This document shows positions 57,551-64,000 of a DNA stretch of 64,000 nt, in pieces. Source of the stretch: Streptomyces sp. SKN60 (GTDB lineage Bacteria > Actinomycetota > Actinomycetes > Streptomycetales > Streptomycetaceae); assembly GCF_026236535.1 (NCBI RefSeq), contig NZ_JAHTMW010000018.1:91111-155110 (forward strand), given 5' to 3'. The notes beneath the pieces are model-generated. The model ran no database searches. It was not told where the DNA came from and saw nothing but the letters and a program-made list of their open reading frames with translations. A program made the translations under genes and the position numbers. The first letter of the stretch is position 1, and each line of letters begins with the position of its first letter.

Positions 57551-58535
57551 ATGAGCACGCTCGACGACTGGCAGGACCGCTGCGAGCAGTTGTTCGTCGC
57601 CGGAGGCCACGCGGCCGTCCGGCGCGCCGCCCGGGAGGGGATCGAGGAGCTCGGACCCCACCCCGATCTGTACTGCTGGCTGGCGCTCGGGCATGTCGCC
57701 GAGGACGACGACGACCACGACGACGAGGCCGAGCGGACGTTTCGGGCCGGGCTCGCGCTCGATCCGGACCACCTCGGCCTGCTGGCCGGTTACGCCGAAC
57801 TCTGTCTGCGCGCCGACGGCTTCGACCGGCCCGGGCGGGCCGGCCGCGCCGCCGGGCTGACCCGGCGGCTGAAGGAGCTCGCGCCCGACTCGGCCCAGGC
57901 CGGCCGGGTCGAGGCCGCCGAACGCTGGACCCGGCGCGGCTACTGGGACGACATCAGGATGCGTACGGCGGTGCGCGCGGCGGAGAGCGACGACCGGCGG
58001 CGCGCCACCGAGGCGCAGGCCCGTACGCTCGGCGAGGACCTGTCCCGGGGCGGTGCGACGGCGCCCGTCGACCCCACCGACCGGGAGGCCAGGGCCTGTG
58101 CGGCGGATCAGGGTCGGATAGGCCGCGGCGTCTGGTGCGGTGCATCGCAAGGCGCCGGAGCGTCTCGATAGCGGAGCTATCGGGGCGCTTCGGCAACGCG
58201 GCGAGGTGCCGTGCCAGGCGTCGCGGACCCGGCCATGATCCGCCGCACAGGCCCTGGTGCGGGCGGCGACCGTCGAGGCGCTCGCCGGGCCGCGGAACGC
58301 GCCGGTGCGCTTCCTCGGACGTCACCGTTCGGCGGCGTGGGTGGCCTCGGTGGCGCTCTGCCTGGTCACCAACACCGTGCTCCGGCAGACGGGTGTGGTG
58401 GACTCCTTCAGCTTCTGGGGCTATCTCTGGCTGCTCCCGGTCCTGCTCGTCGACCGCCGGTTCAGGGCCGTCCGCAAGGAGGCCGAGGCCCGTCATCTCG
58501 CCGCGCTCGAGGCCTCGTTCGCCGAGCGGACCTGA
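57551..58535 (+). pseudogene. TPR-like membrane protein gene interrupted by a MITE
   Basis: The first part (57551 to about 58096) encodes a helical TPR-like protein (MSTLDDWQDRCEQLFVAGGH, YCWLALGHVAEDDDDHDDEA, RTFRAGLALDPDHLGLLAGY). The second part, from 58254 in a different frame, encodes LVRAATVEALAGPRNAPVRF and a membrane hairpin (VASVALCLVTNTVLRQ, FSFWGYLWLLPVLLV), ending at 58535. Removing the 153-base element and one copy of its 4-base target repeat joins them as EARALVRAATVEAL, an intact frame of about 276 residues. The first part now ends inside the element at 58171. Confidence 0.82.
58097..58249. mobile_element. 153-bp MITE-like palindromic element
   Basis: Terminal inverted repeats TGTGCGGCGGATCA are perfect at 58097-58110 and 58236-58249. 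Each end is flanked by GGCC (58093-58096 and 58250-58253), a likely 4-base target duplication inside an original CCAGGGCCCTGG. The interior is an imperfect long hairpin centred on CTCGATAGC-GGA-GCTATCGGGG. It encodes no protein, so it must be moved by a transposase elsewhere. Confidence 0.85.
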
Positions 58536-58615
58536 TCAGGGGCCCGTCCGCGCGGGCGGGTAGGGTCGCGGCGGGGGCGCCGGGCCAGGCGGTGCCGTGA
58601 GCATCAGGGGGTTGT

Positions 58616-59932
58616 GTGAAGCGGGCCGTGGTCATGGGCGGCAGTTACGCGGGGCTGTTCGCGGCGCGCGTGCTGAGCGAGTGGGCCGACGAGGTGGTCG
58701 TCCTGGAGGCCGACGGGATCGGCGCGGACGGGACGGGCTGGCGCGCGCCGCACCGACGGCAGTTGCACGCGCTGCTCGCCATGGGGCACGCGCAGCTGGA
58801 GCGCTGGTTCCCGGGGCTGACGGCCGAGCTGGTCGCGGCCGGGGCGTGCCTCGGCGAGGGCGACGACGTGCGGTTCTACGTGGACGGCAGGCTGAAGGCG
58901 CCGGCCGACGGGCGGCGGATGCTCGGGGTCACCCGTCCGTTCCTGGAGGCGGCGGTGCGCCGGCGGGTCGGCGCGCTCCCCCGCGTACGCCTGGTGCACG
59001 GGCAGGCCGCCGGCCTGGTCCTGGCGGGCGGGCGGGTGCGCGGGGTGCGCACGGCCGAGGGGGACGTCCTGGACGCGGACTTCGCGGTCGACGCGATGGG
59101 GCGGTCGAGCCGGCTCGGGCACTGGCTGGCGGAGTCCGGCTGGGCGCAGGCGCCGGTCGAGCGGATGCGGGTGGACCTGGGGTACGCGACCGCCGCGTTC
59201 CGGCGCGGGGACGAGCTGGGCACGACGGTCGTCGCCCACAACACGCCCGGTCCGGCGAGCGACTACCAGCCCACGCTCTGCGAACCCGGCGCGCTCGCCG
59301 CGGTGGAGGGCGACCGCTGGTCGGTGGTGCTCGCGGGGTACGCCGGGTACCGGCCGGGGTCCGACCCGAAGGAGTTCCTCGCCCGGATGCGGCGCGGCAT
59401 CGAGCCGCTGCGGACCGTCGCCGACACCTGCGAGATGACCAGTGAGGTGGCGACCTTCCACTTCCGGGAGAGCGTCCGGCGCGACTACGGGCGTCTGGAC
59501 CGCTTCCCCGGCGGTCTGGTCGTGGTCGGCGACGCGCTCGCGAGCGTCAACCCGGTGTACGGGCAGGGCCTGACGCTGGCCGCCCTGCAGGCCAACTCCC
59601 TGGCGGCGCACCTGCGTTCGGGGGCGGGGGCGGACCCCGGCGCGCCCGCGTGGGGGTACTTCCGGCGCGCGGGGGTCGTGGTCGACGCGGCCTGGCAGCT
59701 GTCGACCACCGCCGACCTCGCCCAGCCGCATGTCACCGGCCCCTACCCGCCCGGCTACCGGCTGCTGCGCTGGGCGGGCGACCGGCTCACGGAGGCGTCG
59801 GTCCTCGACTCCGAGGTCAACACCACCTACCTCAAGGTGGTCAACATGCTCGAGCATCCGCGCACCCTCACCCGCCCCGCCGTCCTGCTGCGCGCGGCCC
59901 GGGTGCTGCTCGCCGCGGACGGGCGCCGCTGA
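58616..59932 (+). CDS. FAD-dependent oxidoreductase/monooxygenase
   Basis: A 438-residue flavoprotein. The N-terminal dinucleotide fold is AVVMGGSYAGLFAARVLSEW with VVVLEAD, and the second FAD motif is GGLVVVGDALASVNPVYGQG with LTLAALQANSLA. The middle has FHFRESVRRDYGRLDRFPGG. It resembles geranylgeranyl-reductase/PHBH-like proteins from Streptomyces. The start is GTG. It stands alone, after the MITE-split gene, and ends at a bidirectional hairpin. Substrate unknown. Confidence 0.88.
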   Translation: MKRAVVMGGSYAGLFAARVLSEWADEVVVLEADGIGADGTGWRAPHRRQLHALLAMGHAQLERWFPGLTAELVAAGACLGEGDDVRFYVDGRLKAPADGRRMLGVTRPFLEAAVRRRVGALPRVRLVHGQAAGLVLAGGRVRGVRTAEGDVLDADFAVDAMGRSSRLGHWLAESGWAQAPVERMRVDLGYATAAFRRGDELGTTVVAHNTPGPASDYQPTLCEPGALAAVEGDRWSVVLAGYAGYRPGSDPKEFLARMRRGIEPLRTVADTCEMTSEVATFHFRESVRRDYGRLDRFPGGLVVVGDALASVNPVYGQGLTLAALQANSLAAHLRSGAGADPGAPAWGYFRRAGVVVDAAWQLSTTADLAQPHVTGPYPPGYRLLRWAGDRLTEASVLDSEVNTTYLKVVNMLEHPRTLTRPAVLLRAARVLLAADGRR

Positions 59933-59954
59933 CGCCGAACCCGTAGCAGACTGA

Positions 59955-59987
59955 GGCGGGCCGCACCGGAAGGTGGTGCGGCCCGCC
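59955..59987. terminator. Bidirectional terminator between convergent genes
   Basis: GGCGGGCCGCACC pairs perfectly with GGTGCGGCCCGCC around a 7-base loop, 22 bases after the oxidoreductase stop and 22 bases from the protease stop on the other strand. Confidence 0.85.
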
Positions 59988-60009
59988 CGTGCGGCGCGTC
60001 CGCCGCGTC

Positions 60010-61371
60010 TCAGAGGCGCTGCCAGAGCGCCGGGACGTTGGGCGGTTCCCAGCCCGTCTGGGCCTGGTGGCCCTGGAGGCAGCGGTAGGTCGCGCCGCCG
60101 TACGTGACGGTGTCACCGGCCGCGTAGACGGTGCCCGCCTGCCAGCTGCCGCCCGGCTCGGGGTCGCCGGGGCCGGGGTCGCCGGGCCCGGGGTCGGAGC
60201 CGGTGGTCTTCAGGGTCAGGCCGTAGTTCTGCAGGATCGGGTTGAGCGGCTGGAAGTACGTGGTGCCGCCGCTGGAGCAGTTGCCCGAGCCGCCGGAGGT
60301 GACGCCCTGGCCCTGGCTGCCGGAGATGTACGAGCCGCCGGAGTCGCCGGGCTCGGCGCAGACCGTGGTCCGGGTGACGCCGGAGACGGTGCCCTCCTGG
60401 TAGGTGACGCTGGTGTTGTGCTGCTGGATGGTGCCGCAGTGCCAGCCGGTGGTGGAGCCGGAGCGGCACACGGAGGCGCCGACGGGCTGCAGCACGGAGC
60501 CGGTGACCTGGACGTTGGCGCCGCCGGCGCCCTTGACGTACGGGGTAGCGGTCCAACTGGAGTTGGCGGCGACCCAGGCCATGTCGTTGCCGGGGAAGAT
60601 CGAGGCCTGGAAGGAGCCCTGGGCGACCTGGTTGAAGCCGGTCGTGGTGGTGCCGGCGCGGCCGCAGTGCCCGGCGGTCGCGAAGCCCTGGGTGGTGCCG
60701 CGGGTGACCGGGAAGCCGACCGAACAGCGTCCGCCGCCCATGTGGTACGCGTCGCCGCCGCGCAGGTCGTAGAGGGGGCGGGGCGCCTCGGCGGCGCGGA
60801 CCACGGTGACCAGGTCGCGGGCCACGCCGGTGGCCGCGAGCAGCCGGTCGGCGGCGCCGGCCCGCGCCTCCTCGACGACGAGCCGGTTGGCGCGGACGTC
60901 GACGTAACGGACCGGCGCGTCGGCGGTCGCGGCCCGGTCGAGCGCGGCCTGGGCGCGCTCCAGATCGGTCAGACTGTGCGCCACCAGACGGGCCTTCGCC
61001 CCGGTCGCGCGTATCGCGGGCAGGTCGGCGGCGCGGGTCGTGGCCACGGTGAGGGCGGCGGACTCGGCCCCGTCCACCCAGGCACCGGCGAACGCGCCGC
61101 CGATGTCCTGCCGGACCCGGGCGGCGGTGGCCCCGGCCGCCGCCTCATGGGCCAGTCTGCTGAGCGCCTGCGGCCGGCTCAGGCCCAGGTCGCGCTGCAT
61201 GGCCTGCAGGACTTCGGGCTGGGCGGCGGAGGCGCCGAGGGTGTCGGCGGCGGTCTTCGCGGTGGGAGCGGATGGGGTCAGGGCCGTGGCGGGGGCGGCC
61301 TGGAGTGCGGCCAGCGCCAGTCCGGCGGCGGCCAGCACGGTGCCGGCCGCGCGGACGGAGCGTCGGAGCAT
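60010..61371 (-). CDS. Streptogrisin-like S1 serine protease with chitin-binding module
   Basis: A 453-residue secreted protease of the alpha-lytic/streptogrisin family, most like streptogrisin C. A signal peptide (LRRSVRAAGTVLAAAGLALA) is followed by a pro-region of about 150 residues that folds the enzyme. The catalytic domain has His in TAGHCG, Asp in GNDMAWV and Ser in EPGDSGGS. A Gly/Pro/Asp linker and a C-terminal CBM5/12-type chitin-binding module (WQAGTVYAAGDTVTYGGATY) end the protein. GAGGAGAT precedes the ATG at 61371; the frame extends 20 codons upstream without support. Confidence 0.93.
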   Translation of the reverse strand: MLRRSVRAAGTVLAAAGLALAALQAAPATALTPSAPTAKTAADTLGASAAQPEVLQAMQRDLGLSRPQALSRLAHEAAAGATAARVRQDIGGAFAGAWVDGAESAALTVATTRAADLPAIRATGAKARLVAHSLTDLERAQAALDRAATADAPVRYVDVRANRLVVEEARAGAADRLLAATGVARDLVTVVRAAEAPRPLYDLRGGDAYHMGGGRCSVGFPVTRGTTQGFATAGHCGRAGTTTTGFNQVAQGSFQASIFPGNDMAWVAANSSWTATPYVKGAGGANVQVTGSVLQPVGASVCRSGSTTGWHCGTIQQHNTSVTYQEGTVSGVTRTTVCAEPGDSGGSYISGSQGQGVTSGGSGNCSSGGTTYFQPLNPILQNYGLTLKTTGSDPGPGDPGPGDPEPGGSWQAGTVYAAGDTVTYGGATYRCLQGHQAQTGWEPPNVPALWQRL

Positions 61372-61461
61372 GCGGATCTCCTCGGTTTCGTGGGGGAACT
61401 CCCGAAACCGTAGAAATCCCGTGGCCTGCACGGGAGTTGTCAGTCGGCCCCTGCCATCGCG

Positions 61462-62388
61462 TTATGGCCCGGACGGGCCGCGGGCCGCGCTGCGCGCCAG
61501 GGCGTCGGCGTGGGCGGCGCGGGCGTGGGCGAGGACGTCGGGGGCGCGGCGGGCGGCGCCGGATTCGGGGTGCCAGCCGAGGAGGTGGCGCCAGATCAGC
61601 GGGGTGCCGGTCAGGGGGCGGGTGACCAGGCCGGGGGTGGCCGGGAAGGTCGCCCGGCACAGGCCGACGGCGCGGCCCACCTGGACCAGGTGGACGCAGG
61701 AGGCGGTGTCCGTCTCGTACACGCAGCCCGGGGTGAACCCGGCCCGTACGCAGGCGGCGGCGAAGCAGTCGCCGAAGCAGCCGTCGCCGGGCACGTCGGT
61801 CCAGGCCTCGTCGGCGAGCTCGGCCAGGTCGATCTCGGCGCGGTGGGCGAGGGGGTGGCCGGCGGCGAGCATGACGTGCACGGGGTCGCGGGCGACCTCC
61901 GTCCAGGCCAGCCGTCCGGCCTCGGGCGGGCTGCTCTCGCCGCAGACCCCGACGAGGGCGAAGTCGAGCCGTCCGGCGGCCACTCCGCCGGCGATCTCCC
62001 GCTCGGACCAGGAGGTGTACGTGGTGACGGGCGCGCCCGGTCCGCCGCGGGCCAACCGGTCGACGAGGCCGCCGAGCAGCGGCCCGTGGGTGCCGCCGAG
62101 CCGGTGTCCGGCGGCGCCCTCCCGGGCGAACCTCACCGCCTCCTCCTGCAGTTCGCACACGGCGGGCAGGACGACCCGGGCGCGTTCGAGCACCAGGTCC
62201 CCGAGCGCGGTGGCCCGGACCCCGGCCCGCCCGCGCTCGAACAGCGCGCCGCCGAGCGCCCGCTCGATCCGCTTCAGCTGCGCGCTGAGCGCGGGCTGTG
62301 CGAGCCCGAGCACGGTGGCCGCCCGGGTGAGGCTGCCGGCGTCGGCGATGGCCCGGATCGTCTTGAGGTGCCTCAACTCCAAGTCCAT
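61462..62388 (-). CDS. LysR-family transcriptional regulator
   Basis: A 308-residue LysR regulator. The N-terminal winged helix-turn-helix is HLKTIRAIADAGSLTRAATV then LGLAQPALSAQLKRIERALG. The effector domain has FALVGVCGESSPPEAGRL and GLCRATFPATPGLV, with an unusual number of cysteines (CELQEE, GDGCFGDCFAAACV, GCVYETDTASCV). These might support redox sensing, which is a guess. The ATG at 62388 is set by the HTH. It runs in the same direction as the protease and L33 genes, so its target is not evident. Confidence 0.9.
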   Translation of the reverse strand: MDLELRHLKTIRAIADAGSLTRAATVLGLAQPALSAQLKRIERALGGALFERGRAGVRATALGDLVLERARVVLPAVCELQEEAVRFAREGAAGHRLGGTHGPLLGGLVDRLARGGPGAPVTTYTSWSEREIAGGVAAGRLDFALVGVCGESSPPEAGRLAWTEVARDPVHVMLAAGHPLAHRAEIDLAELADEAWTDVPGDGCFGDCFAAACVRAGFTPGCVYETDTASCVHLVQVGRAVGLCRATFPATPGLVTRPLTGTPLIWRHLLGWHPESGAARRAPDVLAHARAAHADALARSAARGPSGP

Positions 62389-62482
62389 GAGCCGAGCTTG
62401 ACGGCAGCAGACAGTAAAGGTCCAGACCAGTGCGGGGAGTCGCTGCTCAGGACCCGGGCCCTGCCGGGCCACGGCTCAGGCG

Positions 62483-62647
62483 TCAGCGCTCCTCACGGAA
62501 GTCCACGTGGGCGCCGAGGACGGGGTCGTACTTGCGCAGGATCAGGCGGTCGGGGTCGTTCTGACGGTTCTTGCGGGTCACGTAGGTGACGCCGGTGCCG
62601 GCCGTGGACCGGAGGGTGACCACGGGGCGCTGGGTGGTGCGTGCCAT
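62483..62647 (-). CDS. rpmG: 50S ribosomal protein L33, zinc-free (C-minus) paralogue
   Basis: A 54-residue L33: MARTTQRPVVTLRSTAGTGV, TYVTRKNRQNDPDRLILRKY and DPVLGAHVDFREER. It lacks the two CxxC pairs that bind zinc in the C-plus form, so it is the zinc-independent paralogue. In Streptomyces such paralogues replace zinc-binding ones when zinc is scarce and some are under Zur control. AAGGAG precedes the ATG. No Zur-like AT-rich box is seen upstream, but a perfect 20-base palindrome lies about 63 bases before the start. It stands alone without other ribosomal genes. Confidence 0.95.
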   Translation of the reverse strand: MARTTQRPVVTLRSTAGTGVTYVTRKNRQNDPDRLILRKYDPVLGAHVDFREER

Positions 62648-62709
62648 GCGTGCTGCTCCTTACCGGCTGCCGCCGTCGAGCTCGGTCGACTCGGGCGGGC
62701 CAGCCTCGT

Positions 62710-62729
62710 GGGGGTGTAACCACACCCCC
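62710..62729 (-). promoter_or_regulatory. Perfect palindrome upstream of rpmG
   Basis: GGGGGTGTAACCACACCCCC has 8-base arms around AACC. It lies 63 bases upstream of the L33 start, where an operator is expected. It is unlike known Zur boxes. It could also be a hairpin in the 5' leader. Confidence 0.5.
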
Positions 62730-62876
62730 GTCCCCCGCATTCCCGTGCTTCTCCGCCCCTGTCCCCTCCCTCCACCGGGGTCGTCTCCGAGAGGGTACGC
62801 TGCGGCCGAAAGTCGCCCCCTCGTCCGCCCCGGAGCCCTTCCAGGCCCTCGCCTCCCCCGGCCGTCACCCTCCGGG

Positions 62877-62906
62877 GTCACAGGAACGCGCCACAACGGA
62901 TAAGGT
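62877..62906 (+). promoter_or_regulatory. Candidate promoter of the second Ser/Thr kinase gene
   Basis: GTCACA at 62877-62882 and TAAGGT at 62901-62906 are separated by 18 bases and lie 50 bases before the kinase ATG. The -35 is weak, so this is tentative. Confidence 0.35.
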
Positions 62907-62956
62907 GCCGAGCGATAAACCGGGATCCGCAGTTCCGCACGGGGAGAAAGATACTG

Positions 62957-64000
62957 ATGAGTGGTCAGCAGCCGGGCAGCGCCGGCGACGCCGCGGGGGT
63001 CTTCCAGCCGCTCGACGCCGACGACCCGACGACCGTCGCCGGTTACCGTCTGGCCGCCCGCCTCGGCGCCGGCGGCATGGGCAAGGTGTATCTGTCGTAC
63101 ACGCCCGGGGGCCGCCCCGTCGCCATCAAGGTGATCCGGCCGGAGTTCGGCGAGGACGCCGAGTTCCGCCGCCGGTTCGCGCAGGAGGTGCGCTCCGCGC
63201 AGCGCGTGCAGGGGCTGTTCACCGCGCCCGTCATCGACGCCGACGCCGAGGGCACCAAGCCGTGGCTGGCGACGGCGTACGTGCCGGGGCCGTCGCTCGC
63301 CGACGCCGTCGTCGCGCACGGGGCGATGCCGGACGAGACGGTGCTGCTGCTCGTCGCGGGCATGGCCGAGGCGCTGCAGGTGATCCACGGCGCCGGGCTC
63401 GTGCACCGCGACCTGAAGCCGTCGAACGTGCTGCTCGCCTCCGACGGCCCCCGCGTCATCGACTTCGGCATCGCGCACGCCGCCGACGCGACCTCGCTCA
63501 CCGGCAGCGGCGTCACCATCGGTACGCCGTCCTTCATGGCCCCCGAGCAGGCGGCCGGCCGCCGGGTCACCCCGGCCACCGATGTCTTCGCGCTCGGCCA
63601 GGTCGCCGTGTACGCGGCGACGGGCGTGCCCGCGTTCGGCGAGGGCACCGGGCACGGGGTGCTGTACCGGATCGTGCACGAGCAGCCCGATCTCAGCGCG
63701 GTCCCGGAGCGGCTGAGCCAGCTGGTCACCCGCTGCCTCGCCAAGGACCCGGAGGAGCGGCCGTCGATCGCCGAGGTGATCCGGCTGTGCCAGGAGGCCA
63801 ACGCGGGGACCGTGCTGCGCCGCCCCGAGGACTGGCTGCCGGTCGCGGTCTCCGCCGACATCACGGCGCGCGCCGCGACCCCGGCGCCCGTGCAGGCGCC
63901 CCCGCAGCCCCCGCAGCCCGCGCAGGCGCCCCAGACCCCCCAGGCGCCGCCGCAGGCGCCGGCGGCCGCCCCGGCGGTTCCCGCGGCCGGGTACACGCCC
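62957..64000 (+). CDS. Ser/Thr protein kinase, 3' end outside the window
   Basis: At least 348 residues of a PknB-like kinase. The catalytic domain has LGAGGMGKVYLS, the Lys in VAIKVIRPEFG, HRDLKPSNVLL, VIDFGIA and GTPSFMAPEQ. It is closely similar in layout to the kinase at 53556. After residue about 290 a Pro/Gln/Ala-rich segment (APPQPPQPAQAPQTPQAPPQ) runs to the edge of the window. A membrane helix and sensor domain may follow. GGGGAGAAAG precedes the ATG. The frame is open to the last base. Confidence 0.93.
   Translation, partial: MSGQQPGSAGDAAGVFQPLDADDPTTVAGYRLAARLGAGGMGKVYLSYTPGGRPVAIKVIRPEFGEDAEFRRRFAQEVRSAQRVQGLFTAPVIDADAEGTKPWLATAYVPGPSLADAVVAHGAMPDETVLLLVAGMAEALQVIHGAGLVHRDLKPSNVLLASDGPRVIDFGIAHAADATSLTGSGVTIGTPSFMAPEQAAGRRVTPATDVFALGQVAVYAATGVPAFGEGTGHGVLYRIVHEQPDLSAVPERLSQLVTRCLAKDPEERPSIAEVIRLCQEANAGTVLRRPEDWLPVAVSADITARAATPAPVQAPPQPPQPAQAPQTPQAPPQAPAAAPAVPAAGYTP

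Noticed and set aside
62493..62723. 76-codon minus-strand frame overlapping rpmG
   Set aside because: It is in a different frame from L33, which is unmistakable at 62483-62647; the overlap frame is Arg/Pro-rich noise.

Overview
The window looks like part of a Streptomyces chromosome, or that of a close relative. Coding DNA is very GC-rich with strong third-position GC. GTG and TTG starts are common, and many genes overlap by 4 bases. The gene content also fits: ectABCD with ehuBCDA, a chitosanase with a CsnR-type operator, a streptogrisin-like protease, a bacterial nitric oxide synthase, DUF5709 and PknB-like kinases. No rRNA, tRNA, CRISPR array or replication origin was seen.

Layout. 0-7.2 kb: nitronate monooxygenase, an alpha/beta hydrolase, an ABC exporter in one operon with a NarL-type two-component system, and an amidinotransferase. 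7.2-12.3 kb: an MFS exporter with small redox enzymes (SnoaL-like protein, two aldo/keto reductases, a luciferase-like oxidoreductase). Two promoters here share the same unusual AT-rich element. 12.4-14.9 kb: a macro-domain gene followed by a uracil-DNA-glycosylase-like/ADP-ribosyltransferase fusion, behind a sequence matching the RecA-independent DNA-damage promoter of actinobacteria. This is the strongest candidate for an undescribed system. 15-27 kb: hydrolases, a RelE-like toxin-antitoxin pair, a GCS2-family ligase, a ComB-like protein, an MFS transporter, a GlxA-type regulator facing an oxidoreductase. 27-34.8 kb: nitric oxide synthase, then an EF-G-like ribosome-protection-type GTPase with a leader peptide and a WblC/WhiB7-like promoter, then a TPR/AAA+ pair.

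35-42.5 kb: ectoine and hydroxyectoine synthesis (ectABCD) runs directly into uptake (ehuBCDA). On the opposite strand follows a SigB/SigF-type sigma factor with a kinase-fold anti-sigma-like partner, which fits osmotic and general stress control. 44-48.5 kb is a decay zone: an integrase-like remnant, a gene cut by a nonsense codon, a dienelactone-hydrolase-like protein lacking its nucleophile, and a leucine-rich-repeat-variant gene broken by a 1-base deletion and an 8-bp tandem duplication. 48.6-64 kb: a HIRAN-like/PD-(D/E)XK-like protein, an aldo/keto reductase, an N-formylglutamate amidohydrolase-like protein, a Ser/Thr kinase with a beta-propeller, a secreted chitosanase, a TPR/membrane gene split by a 153-bp MITE, an FAD oxidoreductase, a streptogrisin-like protease, a LysR regulator, a zinc-free L33 paralogue, and a second Ser/Thr kinase running off the right end.
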